Positions 17,186 through 25,865 of a stretch of DNA of 64,000 nt are shown here, piece after piece. Position numbers and translations under genes: made by a program. The stretch lies in NCBI GenBank assembly GCA_019459145.1, contig JAIBEK010000020.1, positions 186,001 through 250,000 on the forward strand, written 5' to 3'. This stretch comes from Arenimonas sp. (GTDB taxonomy: Bacteria > Pseudomonadota > Alphaproteobacteria > Rhizobiales > Rhizobiaceae). The notes below the pieces were generated by a model that ran no database searches, had not been told where the DNA came from, and was given only the letters and a program-made list of their open reading frames with translations. Numbering within the stretch: the stretch's first letter is position 1; each line of letters begins with the position of its first letter.

Positions 17186-18514
17186 ATGACCCATCCGGCA
17201 TCGCAGCCGCGACAGTCCGCCCTGATCTGCTTCTTCTATGCCCTGCCGGCCTTGCCGATGGCCGCGATCGCGCTGCCACTCTATATCATCGTGCCGAGCT
17301 TCTATGCGGCGAGCTTTGCCATACCCCTTGCGGCGATTGGCGGCGTCCTGTTGGCTATACGTCTCATCGATGCCGTGACCGACCCGCTCTTCGGCTGGCT
17401 GGCCGACCGCGTGATGTGCCGTTACGGCCGACGCCGCGGCTTCTTCCTCTCCTCCCTGCCGTTGACGGCGCTTGCCGCCTTCATGCTCTTCTGGCCCCCC
17501 ACCGATGCCGGGCTCGTCTATCTGGCGCTCTGGGGAACGGCGCTCTCGATCGGTGCCACCTGGACGCTTCTGCCGTATACGGCCTGGGGCGCCGAACTCT
17601 CGGACGGCTATCACGATCGCGTCCGGGTTTCGGCCTGGCGGGAGGGCGCGACGCTTGTCGGATCGCTTCTGGCCATCTCGCTGCCGTTCGTTGGCGGGCT
17701 CGAGCGGGCCGACGCCTTTCACGGCCTGGCCTGGATCGCGGTCTTCGTCGCCGTCGTGCTGCCGCTCGCCGGAAGTTTCGCCGTGTGGCGGGTGCCGGAG
17801 CCGGTTGACCGATCGGTGCGCCGCCTGTCCCTGCGTCAGAGCCTGTCGCATCTCGCCGGAAACCGGCCGTTTCTCCGGCTTGCCGCAGCCTTCCTGCTCA
17901 ACAGCTTCGCCAATGCCATCCCGGCCTCGCTGTTCATTTACTTCGTCACCGCCCGCCTGGCTGCACCGGGTTGGGAAGGGCCTTTGCTGTTTGCCTATTT
18001 CCTCGCCGCGGTCGCCGGCGTTCCGCTCGCCGTCTGGACATCGGCACGAATGGGCAAGCACCGCGCCTGGTCCGTCTCCATGGTGCTTGCCTGCCTGGTC
18101 TTCTCGGGCGCGGGACTGCTGGGGGAGGGGGATGCCGCCTTTTTCGCCGTGATCTGCGTCGCCACCGGTCTGCTGCTGGGGTACGATCTCGCGCTGCCGC
18201 CGGCCATTCAGGCCGACGTCATCGACAACGACACCGTGCGATCGGGAGAGCAGCGTTCCGGCCTCTATTTCGCCGCCTGGAGCTTCATCACCAAGCTATC
18301 CCTGGCCCTGTCGGCCGGCATCGTCTTTCCGCTGCTGGGATATGCCGGTTTTTCGACGATGCCGGGTGCGTCGCAGAGCGCGACGGCGCTACAGGCGCTG
18401 GGCGCGCTCTATGCCTGGCTGCCGATTCTCCCGAAACTCGCGGCCATCGCGCTGATGTGGCGCTTTTCCCTGGACGAGGCCGAACAGAAGCGGTTGCGGA
18501 CGCTGCTCGCATGA
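17186..18514 (+). CDS. GPH-family (MelB-like) MFS transporter
   Basis: The 442-residue protein has about twelve transmembrane helices. RLIDAVTDPLFGWLADR, then CRYGRRRGFFL, and YTAWGAELSDGYHDRVRV are typical of the glycoside-pentoside-hexuronide:cation symporters (MFS_2), including the acidic residues that bind the coupling cation. Import of a sugar or related compound is expected; there is no linked hydrolase to name it. The ATG at 17186 follows a GGAGAG motif closely. It ends 46 bases from the convergent tRNA-Val gene. Confidence 0.82.
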   Translation: MTHPASQPRQSALICFFYALPALPMAAIALPLYIIVPSFYAASFAIPLAAIGGVLLAIRLIDAVTDPLFGWLADRVMCRYGRRRGFFLSSLPLTALAAFMLFWPPTDAGLVYLALWGTALSIGATWTLLPYTAWGAELSDGYHDRVRVSAWREGATLVGSLLAISLPFVGGLERADAFHGLAWIAVFVAVVLPLAGSFAVWRVPEPVDRSVRRLSLRQSLSHLAGNRPFLRLAAAFLLNSFANAIPASLFIYFVTARLAAPGWEGPLLFAYFLAAVAGVPLAVWTSARMGKHRAWSVSMVLACLVFSGAGLLGEGDAAFFAVICVATGLLLGYDLALPPAIQADVIDNDTVRSGEQRSGLYFAAWSFITKLSLALSAGIVFPLLGYAGFSTMPGASQSATALQALGALYAWLPILPKLAAIALMWRFSLDEAEQKRLRTLLA

Positions 18515-18559
18515 GGCAGCCGGACTGCGAATGACGGCCAAAATTTAGGTGGAAAGGAA

Positions 18560-18635
18560 TGGTGGGCGATGAGAGACTCGAACTCCCGACATCCTCGGTG
18601 TAAACGAGGCGCTCTACCAACTGAGCTAATCGCCC
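18560..18635 (-). tRNA. tRNA-Val (anticodon UAC)
   Basis: On the minus strand the sequence begins GGGCGATTAGCTCAGTTGG and folds into a full cloverleaf. The anticodon loop TTTACAC gives UAC, which reads GUA/GUG valine codons. The acceptor stem GGGCGAT pairs with ATCGCCC, the discriminator is A, and CCA is encoded. The length is 76 bases. Confidence 0.97.
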
Positions 18636-18973
18636 TTCCGCAAGGCCGGGCGTTGCCGGTTGCGTCGGTGGCCGTGATCTATGCGGATCGGGAAAAATCC
18701 GCAAGAGTGTTTGTGAAGATTTTTTGATTTTTTTCCCGCCCCGACGGCGGATCGAGATCCCAAGTGCCGGCTTTGCGGGCTTTTCATGAGGGGTGGGCGA
18801 GGGTGGTTTTCCACCGGTGTCTGGTGATGGTGCCAGCGTGCGCCAACAAATTTCGTTCCGTCATGGATTTGTCTTCGATCGCGCTTGACACCAATAAGCG
18901 AACCCCTTAGTTAGCCGCTCATCGATCGGCCCAGCCGATCGTAATGAAGCGGCAACGCTTCCTTGAGAAATGC
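18636..18973. other. intergenic region between tRNA-Val and tRNA-Asp
   Basis: These 338 bases contain no plausible protein gene. A T-rich patch at 18715-18735 lies upstream of the minus-strand tRNA-Val and may belong to its promoter. The tRNA-Asp promoter candidate (18885-18913) is listed separately. Confidence 0.5.
18885..18913 (+). promoter_or_regulatory. candidate promoter for the tRNA-Asp pair
   Basis: A perfect TTGACA (18885-18890) is followed by 17 bases and TAGTTA (18908-18913), about 60 bases before the first tRNA-Asp. The downstream bases are GC-rich, as expected for a stable-RNA discriminator. Confidence 0.5.
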
Positions 18974-19050
18974 GCGGGTGTAGCTCAGTTGGTTAGAGTG
19001 CCGGCCTGTCACGCCGGAGGTCGCGGGTTCGAGCCCCGTCACTCGCGCCA
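18974..19050 (+). tRNA. tRNA-Asp (anticodon GUC), copy 1
   Basis: The gene starts GCGGGTGTAGCTCAGTTGG and pairs GCGGGTG with CACTCGC. The anticodon loop CTGTCAC gives GUC. The discriminator is G, as required for tRNA-Asp, and CCA is encoded. The length is 77 bases. Confidence 0.97.
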
Positions 19051-19132
19051 TTCTCAAAAAGCCTAACCTTACCGTCAAGCTCTTGCGAGCGGCGTTGAGG
19101 GTCGGATCGCCGCCTGGGTGGTCCATCAATGC

Positions 19133-19209
19133 GCGGGTGTAGCTCAGTCGGTTAGAGTGCCGGCCTGTCACGCCGGAGGTCGCGGGTTCGAGCCCCGTCA
19201 CTCGCGCCA
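19133..19209 (+). tRNA. tRNA-Asp (anticodon GUC), copy 2
   Basis: This copy differs from the first by a single D-loop base (CAGTCGG instead of CAGTTGG). CCA is encoded and the discriminator is G. It begins 82 bases after copy 1, so the two are probably processed from one transcript. Short flanks (an AT before and ATTCTC after) are shared, pointing to a tandem duplication. Confidence 0.97.
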
Positions 19210-19445
19210 TTCTCTTCCCTTCATTCAGTGTTTTGTTGCGCCGCACCGTCATAATATGCCGATTGCGCGCGACAGGGTTTTTACCGGCTGGTAATGTGCC
19301 CCCGGTATCGGGTGAAAAGCCCGATGCCGGTCTTGCGCAACCGGGCCGGCTGCGCTAACCACGGCTCGTTGCAACACTCTTTTCGGCTTGTTGGCCTTGT
19401 GCCCGAACTGCCGCCCGGCATTCGCTACAAGCAGGGATGGACATG

Positions 19446-19811
19446 ATGACTGAACTGCTCAGTTCCTACGTTCCGATTGCCATTTTCATCGGTATTGCCC
19501 TCGTAATCGGCCTGGCGCTGCTGATCGCGCCGTTCGCCGTTGCCTTCAAGGCGCCCGACTCGGAAAAGCTCTCGGCTTATGAATGCGGCTTCAACGCTTT
19601 CGACGATGCGCGCATGAAATTCGACATCCGCTTCTATCTGGTGTCGATCCTCTTCATCATCTTCGATCTCGAAGTCGCGTTCCTCTTCCCCTGGGCGGTC
19701 TCGTTCGGTGACATCGGTTGGTTCGGCTTCTGGTCCATGATGGTGTTCCTCGGCGTGCTGACCATCGGCTTTATCTATGAATGGAAGAAGGGGGCACTCG
19801 AATGGGAGTGA
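19446..19811 (+). CDS. nuoA: NADH-quinone oxidoreductase subunit A
   Basis: The 121-residue NuoA has three transmembrane helices. The conserved loop [19 protein letters not shown] carries the mobile cysteine near the quinone channel. ATG codons at 19437, 19443 and 19446 are all in frame; the AGGG at 19433-19436 abuts the first and is six to nine bases from the others, and [10 protein letters not shown] is the typical start, so 19446 is used. This is the first gene of the complex I operon. The 227 bases upstream, after tRNA-Asp, should hold its promoter, but no clear hexamers were seen. Confidence 0.95.
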   Translation: MTELLSSYVPIAIFIGIALVIGLALLIAPFAVAFKAPDSEKLSAYECGFNAFDDARMKFDIRFYLVSILFIIFDLEVAFLFPWAVSFGDIGWFGFWSMMVFLGVLTIGFIYEWKKGALEWE

Positions 19812-20383
19812 GCCAGTCCAACACGACGCTGGTTGCGCCGCAGGCCAAGGGGATCATTGATCCCAATACCGGCAAGCCGATCGGCGCCGACGATGCCTTC
19901 TTCGGCGAGATCAACAACGAGCTCGCTGACAAGGGCTTTCTCGTCACCTCGACCGACGATCTGATCAACTGGGCCCGCACCGGCTCGCTGATGTGGATGA
20001 CCTTCGGTCTCGCCTGCTGTGCGGTCGAGATGATGCAGCTCTCCATGCCGCGCTACGACGTCGAGCGTTTCGGGTTCGCGCCGCGCGCCAGCCCACGCCA
20101 GTCCGACGTGATGATCGTCGCCGGCACGCTGACCAACAAGATGGCGCCCGCATTGCGCAAGGTCTACGACCAGATGCCCGAGCCGCGCTACGTCATCTCG
20201 ATGGGCTCCTGCGCCAATGGCGGCGGTTACTATCACTATTCCTATTCGGTCGTCCGCGGCTGTGATCGCGTCGTACCGGTCGATATCTACGTGCCGGGCT
20301 GTCCGCCCACGGCAGAGGCGCTGCTCTACGGCGTGCTTCTGTTGCAGAAGAAGATCCGCCGCACCGGCACCATCGAACGGTAA
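19802..20383 (+). CDS. nuoB: NADH-quinone oxidoreductase subunit B
   Basis: The 193-residue NuoB binds the terminal N2 [4Fe-4S] cluster that passes electrons to quinone. Its ligands are visible: the adjacent pair C72-C73 in [11 protein letters not shown]137 in SMGSCANGG and C167 in YVPGCPPT. The start ATG lies ten bases inside nuoA, with AAGGGGG upstream, so the genes are translationally coupled. A longer in-frame start at 19781 would lie further inside nuoA and is less likely. Confidence 0.96.
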   Translation: MGVSQSNTTLVAPQAKGIIDPNTGKPIGADDAFFGEINNELADKGFLVTSTDDLINWARTGSLMWMTFGLACCAVEMMQLSMPRYDVERFGFAPRASPRQSDVMIVAGTLTNKMAPALRKVYDQMPEPRYVISMGSCANGGGYYHYSYSVVRGCDRVVPVDIYVPGCPPTAEALLYGVLLLQKKIRRTGTIER

Positions 20384-20401
20384 GGCGAAGGGACGAGACA
20401 A

Positions 20402-21004
20402 ATGAGTGAAGCCCTGAACGAGCTAGCATCCTACCTCTCCGAGGTGCGCGGTGCGCTGATCGCCTCTTCGGAAGTGCGTTACGACGAGCTGACCCTGACG
20501 GCGAAGCCCGAGACAGTGATCGCGCTCCTCACTTTCCTGCGCGACGACGTGCAGTGCGGGTTCGTCAACCTGATCGACATCTGCGGCGTCGACTACCCGA
20601 AGCGCGAAGATCGCTTCGACGTGGTCTATCATCTCCTGTCGCCGCGCCAGAACCTGCGCATCCGCGTCAAGGTCGCGACCAATGAAGACAAGCCGGTCCC
20701 GTCGGCCTGTTCCGTCTTCCCCGGCGCCGACTGGTTCGAGCGCGAGGCCTGGGACATGTATGGCATCATGTTCACCGACCATCCGGACCTGCGCCGCATC
20801 CTCACCGACTATGGTTTCGAGGGGCATCCGCTGCGCAAGGATTTCCCGACCACCGGCTTCGTCGAAGTTCGCTACGACGACAACGCCAAGCGTGTCGTCT
20901 ACGAACCGGTCGAGCTCAAGCAGGAATTCCGCAATTTCGACTTCCTCTCGCCTTGGGAAGGCACTGACTACGTGCTGCCGGGCGACGAGAAGGCGGCGAA
21001 GTAA
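20402..21004 (+). CDS. nuoC: NADH-quinone oxidoreductase subunit C
   Basis: This is a 200-residue NuoC (30-kDa subunit family), a peripheral-arm subunit next to NuoD. The signature [20 protein letters not shown] with the following [19 protein letters not shown] is complete. NuoC and NuoD are separate genes here, as in alphaproteobacteria and unlike the E. coli NuoCD fusion. AAGGGACGAG precedes the ATG, and nuoD follows after 18 bases. Confidence 0.97.
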   Translation: MSEALNELASYLSEVRGALIASSEVRYDELTLTAKPETVIALLTFLRDDVQCGFVNLIDICGVDYPKREDRFDVVYHLLSPRQNLRIRVKVATNEDKPVPSACSVFPGADWFEREAWDMYGIMFTDHPDLRRILTDYGFEGHPLRKDFPTTGFVEVRYDDNAKRVVYEPVELKQEFRNFDFLSPWEGTDYVLPGDEKAAK

Positions 21005-21022
21005 GGACGGAAGGTTAGCGTC

Positions 21023-22213
21023 ATGACTGAACACAACGTCCGCAATTTCAACATCAACTTCGGCCCGCAGCATCCTGCGGCGCACGGCGTTTTGCGCCTC
21101 GTCCTGGAATTGGACGGTGAAATCGTCGAGCGCGTCGATCCGCATATCGGCCTGCTGCACCGCGGCACCGAGAAGCTGATCGAAACCAAGACCTATCTGC
21201 AGGCGCTGCCCTATTTCGACCGGCTCGACTATGTCGCGCCGATGAACCAGGAACACGCCTATTCGCTGGCGGTCGAAAAGCTTCTCGGCGTCGAGATCCC
21301 GATCCGTGGCCAGCTGATCCGCGTGCTCTATTCGGAAATCGGCCGTATCCTGTCGCATCTCCTGAACGTCACCACCCAGGCCATGGACGTCGGCGCGCTG
21401 ACGCCGCCGCTGTGGGGCTTCGAGGAACGCGAGAAGCTGATGGTGTTCTATGAACGCGCCTGCGGCGCGCGCATGCACTCGGCCTATATCCGTCCCGGTG
21501 GGGTCCACCAGGATCTGCCGCACGAACTGGTCGAGGACATCGGCAAGTGGTGCGACCAGTTCCCGGCCAAGCTCAACGACATCGACGAACTCCTGACCGG
21601 CAACCGCATCTTCAAGCAGCGCAATGTCGACATCGGCATCGTCAGCCTCGAGGATTGCTGGGCATGGGGCTTCTCCGGCGTCATGGTGCGCGGTTCGGGC
21701 GCGGCCTGGGACCTGCGCAAGTCGCAGCCCTATGAATGCTATGCCGACATGGATTTCGACATCATGGTCGGCAAGAACGGTGACTGCTACGACCGCTATC
21801 TGATCCGCATGTTCGAAATGCGCGAGTCGGTTAAGATCATGAAGCAGTGCGTCAACCGCCTGCTCGGCGACGCCAAGACCGGTCCGATCTCCTCGATCGA
21901 CGGCAAGGTCGTTCCGCCGAAGCGCGGCGAGATGAAGCGGTCGATGGAAGCGCTGATCCATCACTTCAAGCTCTACACCGAAGGCTATCACGTGCCCGCC
22001 GGCGAAGTTTACGCCGCGGTCGAGGCACCGAAGGGCGAGTTCGGCGTCTATCTCGTATCGGACGGCACCAACAAGCCGTATCGCTGCAAGATCCGCGCGC
22101 CGGGCTATGCGCATCTCCAGGCGATGGACTACATCTGCCGTGGTCACCAGCTCGCGGACATTTCCGCTATCCTGGGTTCGCTCGACATCGTGTTCGGTGA
22201 GGTCGACCGCTGA
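21023..22213 (+). CDS. nuoD: NADH-quinone oxidoreductase subunit D
   Basis: The 396-residue NuoD (49-kDa subunit) forms the quinone-binding cavity with NuoB. It has the N-terminal [17 protein letters not shown] segment with the quinone-site histidine, the [12 protein letters not shown] motif, and the C-terminal DIVFGEVDR end typical of the family. It descends from the [NiFe]-hydrogenase large subunit but lacks its metal cysteines. Its stop codon overlaps the start of the next small gene by one base. Confidence 0.98.
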   Translation: MTEHNVRNFNINFGPQHPAAHGVLRLVLELDGEIVERVDPHIGLLHRGTEKLIETKTYLQALPYFDRLDYVAPMNQEHAYSLAVEKLLGVEIPIRGQLIRVLYSEIGRILSHLLNVTTQAMDVGALTPPLWGFEEREKLMVFYERACGARMHSAYIRPGGVHQDLPHELVEDIGKWCDQFPAKLNDIDELLTGNRIFKQRNVDIGIVSLEDCWAWGFSGVMVRGSGAAWDLRKSQPYECYADMDFDIMVGKNGDCYDRYLIRMFEMRESVKIMKQCVNRLLGDAKTGPISSIDGKVVPPKRGEMKRSMEALIHHFKLYTEGYHVPAGEVYAAVEAPKGEFGVYLVSDGTNKPYRCKIRAPGYAHLQAMDYICRGHQLADISAILGSLDIVFGEVDR

Positions 22214-22455
22214 TGATGCGCATGCTGCTGACGATTGCCGCCCTTTTGTGCGCCGCTTCCGCGCAGGCGCAGGATTCAGGCGTATCGTCTAGCGGCTCCT
22301 CGACATCGATGGGTGACCTCATCAAGCAGGGCTACGAGATCAAGTCCACCGTCTCCAACGGTTCCAAGCTGATCGTGTTCCTGCAGAAAGAAAACTCGGC
22401 CTATGCCTGCGAATTCACGTCCCTGACGAATTCGCGGTGTGGTTCCATAAACTGA
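22213..22455 (+). CDS. small exported protein inside the nuo operon
   Basis: This 80-residue gene lies between nuoD and nuoE and starts at an ATG overlapping the nuoD stop (TGATG), so it is translationally coupled. The first ~20 residues ([19 protein letters not shown]) form a signal peptide. The mature part has a serine-rich linker, then GDLIKQGYEIKSTVSNGSKL and two cysteines (YACEF and SRCGS) that could form a disulfide in the periplasm. It is not a known complex I subunit. I recognise no named family; position suggests a role linked to the enzyme or merely co-expression. Confidence 0.75.
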   Translation: MMRMLLTIAALLCAASAQAQDSGVSSSGSSTSMGDLIKQGYEIKSTVSNGSKLIVFLQKENSAYACEFTSLTNSRCGSIN

Positions 22456-22474
22456 GACAAGGCGTGAGGAAGTA

Positions 22475-23656
22475 ATGTCCGTTCGTCGACTAGCCGAAGA
22501 ACAATTCCAGCCGACAGGTTTCTCCTTCAACGAGGAGAATTCCGTCTGGGCCGAGGCAACGATTGCCAAATATCCCGAAGGCAGGCAGCAATCGGCGGTC
22601 ATTCCGCTTTTGATGCGCGCCCAGGAGCAGGACGGCTGGGTCACCCGAGCGGCGATCGAATTCGTCGCCGAAAAGCTCGCTATGCCCTATATCCGCGTGC
22701 TCGAAGTCGCGACCTTCTACACCCAGTTCCAGCTGAAGCCGATCGGCACGCGCGCTCACGTCCAGGTCTGTGGCACCACGCCGTGCATGCTGCGCGGCGC
22801 CGAGGACCTGATCAAGGTCTGCAAGTCGAAGATCCATCACGATCCGTTCGAGCTCAACGAGGATGGTACCCTCTCCTGGGAAGAAGTCGAATGTCAGGGC
22901 GCCTGCGTCAACGCACCGATGGTGATGATCTTCAAGGACTCTTATGAAGACCTGACGCCGACCCAGCTCGAGCACATCATCGATCGTTTTCAGGCAGGCA
23001 AGGGCTCCGACATAACCCCCGGTCCGCAGGTCGACCGTGTCTATTCGGCTCCGGCCGGTGGACCGACCACGCTGACCGAAGAGATCGTCGTGCAGAAGGC
23101 GAAGATCGAGCCGGCACCGGTAGCCGAGGCCGCGGTGCCGCCGGCAAACGCCGCAAGGGCGGTGACCTCCACGGATGAAACCAATCCGGTGCTGAAGACC
23201 CCGGCCGACGGCAAGTCCGCCACGCCCGGCGGTCCCGACGTGAAGCCGGCGCGCAAGAGCGCAAAGCCGGCCAGCGACGAGATCAAGGAACCCGTTTCCG
23301 AAACCGCTGCCGCCGATGCCGCCGGCAAGGGGTCCAAGGCGCAGAAGGCACCGGCCGTCGCCCAACCGTCGCTGGACGACAAGAACCGTCCTTCAGGCAT
23401 CGACAAGCCGGCCACGCCGGATGATCTCAAGATGATCTCGGGCGTCGGCCCGAAGATCGAGGGTATACTTAATGGTCTCGGCATTTACACCTTTGCCCAG
23501 ATCGCCGGCTGGCACCAAGCCGAGCGCGAATGGGTCGACGGCTATCTGAAATTTGCAGGCCGGATCGAGCGCGACGACTGGGTCAAGCAGGCCGAGGCGC
23601 TCGCCCGGGGCGGCGAGGCCGAATACATCAAGGTCTTCGGCAAGAAGCCGCGATAA
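22475..23656 (+). CDS. nuoE: NADH-quinone oxidoreductase subunit E with C-terminal helix-hairpin-helix extension
   Basis: The first ~165 residues are a normal NuoE with a thioredoxin-like [2Fe-2S] domain; the ligands are C99 and C104 (VCGTTPCM) and C140 and C144 (VECQGACVNAP). The protein then runs on to 393 residues, more than twice the usual length. Residues ~200-310 are a low-complexity Ala/Pro/Lys linker. Residues ~314-385 form a helix-hairpin-helix-like domain with DDLKMISGVGPKIEGIL and RDDWVKQAEALA. Similar long NuoE proteins are known in Rhizobiales; the extension's role is unknown. The same domain occurs in the protein after nuoF. The start has GAGGAAG upstream. Confidence 0.95.
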   Translation: MSVRRLAEEQFQPTGFSFNEENSVWAEATIAKYPEGRQQSAVIPLLMRAQEQDGWVTRAAIEFVAEKLAMPYIRVLEVATFYTQFQLKPIGTRAHVQVCGTTPCMLRGAEDLIKVCKSKIHHDPFELNEDGTLSWEEVECQGACVNAPMVMIFKDSYEDLTPTQLEHIIDRFQAGKGSDITPGPQVDRVYSAPAGGPTTLTEEIVVQKAKIEPAPVAEAAVPPANAARAVTSTDETNPVLKTPADGKSATPGGPDVKPARKSAKPASDEIKEPVSETAAADAAGKGSKAQKAPAVAQPSLDDKNRPSGIDKPATPDDLKMISGVGPKIEGILNGLGIYTFAQIAGWHQAEREWVDGYLKFAGRIERDDWVKQAEALARGGEAEYIKVFGKKPR

Positions 23657-23667
23657 GGGGTTAGGAT

Positions 23668-24972
23668 ATGTTGAGAGATCAGGATCGCATCTTTACCAAT
23701 ATCTACGGCCTCAAGGACAAGTCCCTGAAGGGCGCCATGAGCCGTGGCCATTGGGACGGCACCAAGCAACTGCTCGAAAAGGGCCGGGACTGGATCGTCA
23801 ACGAGGTCAAGGCCTCGGGCCTGCGCGGCCGTGGCGGCGCAGGCTTCCCGACCGGCTTGAAATGGTCGTTCATGCCGAAGGAAAGCGACGGCCGTCCGCA
23901 CTATTTGGTTGTCAATGCCGACGAATCCGAACCCGGCACCTGCAAGGACCGCGACATCCTGCGCCACGATCCGCACACGCTGATCGAAGGCTGCGTCATC
24001 GCCTCCTTCGCCATGGGCGCCCATGCGGCCTATATCTATGTCCGCGGCGAGTTCATGCGCGAGCGTGAGGCCCTGCAGGCGGCGATCGACGAGTGCTATG
24101 ACTACGGTCTGCTCGGCAAGAACAACAAGCTCGGCTACGATATCGACATTTATGTCCATCACGGCGCCGGCGCTTATATCTGCGGCGAGGAAACGGCGCT
24201 TCTCGAAAGCCTTGAGGGCAAAAAGGGCCAGCCGCGCCTGAAGCCGCCGTTCCCGGCCAATATGGGCCTCTACGGCTGCCCGACGACGGTCAACAACGTC
24301 GAATCGATCGCCGTCACCCCCACCATCCTGCGCCGTGGCGCCGGCTGGTTCTCCTCGTTCGGCCGCCCCAACAATGTCGGCACCAAGCTGTTCATGATCT
24401 CCGGCCACGTCAACCGGCCGTGTACGGTCGAGGAAAGCATGGGCGTGACCTTCCGTGAGATGATCGAAAAGCATGCCGGCGGCATCCGTGGCGGGTGGGA
24501 CAACCTTCTCGCCGTCATTCCCGGCGGCGCATCCTGCCCGGTCGTCAAGGCCGAGGACATGATGGACGTCGTGCTCGACTTCGATGGCCTGCGCGAAGTG
24601 AAGTCGTCGTTCGGCACCGGCGGCATGATCGTCATGGACAAGTCCACCGACATCATCAAGGCGATCTGGCGCATCTCGGCCTTCTTCAAGCACGAGAGCT
24701 GCGGTCAGTGCACGCCGTGCCGCGAAGGCACCGGCTGGATGATGCGCGTCATGGAGCGCATGGTGAAGGGCAACGCCCAGAAGCGCGAAATCGACATGCT
24801 GTTCCAGGTGACCAAGCAGATCGAGGGCCACACCATCTGTGCGCTCGGCGATGCGGCCGCCTGGCCGATCCAGGGCCTGATCCGCAATTTCCGTCCGGAA
24901 ATCGAAGCGCGGATCGATCAGTACACACGCCACGCCATGGCGCATGGCGTGGTCATGGAAGCGGCCGAATAA
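23668..24972 (+). CDS. nuoF: NADH-quinone oxidoreductase subunit F (NADH and FMN site)
   Basis: The 434-residue NuoF binds NADH, FMN and the N3 [4Fe-4S] cluster and is the entry point for electrons. [18 protein letters not shown] forms the FMN/NADH glycine-rich loop, and [13 protein letters not shown] carries three cluster cysteines with a fourth in HTICALGD. It starts 12 bases after nuoE. The downstream helix-hairpin-helix gene begins 13 bases after its stop. Confidence 0.98.
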   Translation: MLRDQDRIFTNIYGLKDKSLKGAMSRGHWDGTKQLLEKGRDWIVNEVKASGLRGRGGAGFPTGLKWSFMPKESDGRPHYLVVNADESEPGTCKDRDILRHDPHTLIEGCVIASFAMGAHAAYIYVRGEFMREREALQAAIDECYDYGLLGKNNKLGYDIDIYVHHGAGAYICGEETALLESLEGKKGQPRLKPPFPANMGLYGCPTTVNNVESIAVTPTILRRGAGWFSSFGRPNNVGTKLFMISGHVNRPCTVEESMGVTFREMIEKHAGGIRGGWDNLLAVIPGGASCPVVKAEDMMDVVLDFDGLREVKSSFGTGGMIVMDKSTDIIKAIWRISAFFKHESCGQCTPCREGTGWMMRVMERMVKGNAQKREIDMLFQVTKQIEGHTICALGDAAAWPIQGLIRNFRPEIEARIDQYTRHAMAHGVVMEAAE

Positions 24973-24984
24973 GGAGACCGGGTC

Positions 24985-25719
24985 ATGACAGGCTCTTCGG
25001 ACAAGAGCGGGGACAAGAGGCCGGATGCATCGGCTGAGGACGGTCGCGGCTCCGAAGGTCTGGATAGCCTCCTGAACAATCCGGCGGCCGCCATGGCCGC
25101 CGCCACGGCCTTCGGATTTTCGATGGCGACGCAGATGAGCCGCTTCTGGCTGGGCTCGCTGCAGGGCGCGATGGACGTGACGGGGCAACTGGCTCGGCAA
25201 CTCGAGGAAGAACGCAAGGCGGCGGAAGCGAAGACGGCAGCGGAGCCCGAGACGAAGGTCGCGACGCCGGAACCCGCGCCGACCCAGGCAAAGGTGAAGG
25301 CGGAGAAGCCGGTGTCAGCCAAGGCTGAAAAGCCAAAGCCGGCACCGAAGGCAAAGGCGGCCTCTGAACCGAAGGTTGAGGCAAAGGCCGCGCCGAAGAG
25401 CAAGGTGCAGGAACGCCAGTTGGCCGTCGTGGCGAAGGCGCTGGAGAAGACGGTCGAGAAAGCGCCGGCGCGCAAGGCCGGCGGGCAGGCTGACGATCTG
25501 AAAAAGATCGACGGTATCGGCCCGAAGCTCGAACAGGTCCTGAAGGGCAGGGGCATCGCCCGCTTCTCGGACTTGGCTGCGCTGGACGAAGCTGCCGTCG
25601 CGGCGCTGGACAAGGAATTGGGTCTCGGCGGCAGATCGCTGCGGGACGACTGGAAGGGACAGGCCAGCCGGCTCCTCAAGGGTCCGGCCAAGCCACGCAA
25701 GCCCCGGTCAGGCAAGTGA
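24985..25719 (+). CDS. nuo-operon protein with helix-hairpin-helix domain
   Basis: This 244-residue protein is encoded between nuoF and nuoG. Residues ~30-60 (NNPAAAMAAATAFGFSMATQ) form an amphipathic or phasin-like helical region. Residues ~70-165 are an Ala/Lys/Pro/Glu-rich linker. Residues ~168-235 are a helix-hairpin-helix-type domain with DDLKKIDGIGPKLEQVLKG and RDDWKGQASRLL, clearly related to the end of NuoE in this operon. Such H3TH-like domains are labelled predicted 5' nuclease (COG3743) but no nuclease residues are visible. A good ribosome site (AAGGAG) precedes the ATG. Function unknown. Confidence 0.85.
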   Translation: MTGSSDKSGDKRPDASAEDGRGSEGLDSLLNNPAAAMAAATAFGFSMATQMSRFWLGSLQGAMDVTGQLARQLEEERKAAEAKTAAEPETKVATPEPAPTQAKVKAEKPVSAKAEKPKPAPKAKAASEPKVEAKAAPKSKVQERQLAVVAKALEKTVEKAPARKAGGQADDLKKIDGIGPKLEQVLKGRGIARFSDLAALDEAAVAALDKELGLGGRSLRDDWKGQASRLLKGPAKPRKPRSGK

Positions 25720-25865
25720 AATCAGGATGTGGCCGCGGGCGAAAAGCCAGGGCCGGATCCAGGGGATAGAACGGGTCGATTGCCGTCCTTTTCGGATGGC
25801 CGTTGGCCAACCGGGGCGGAAGTGCCGCGGGAATATACGCGGAAGCGTGAGGCAGGAAGGCGAAT

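Noticed and set aside
18911..19252. A minus-strand frame with the repeated string MARVTGLEPATSGVTGRHSN.
   Set aside because: It is the antisense translation of the two tRNA-Asp genes. This string is a known source of false protein entries.
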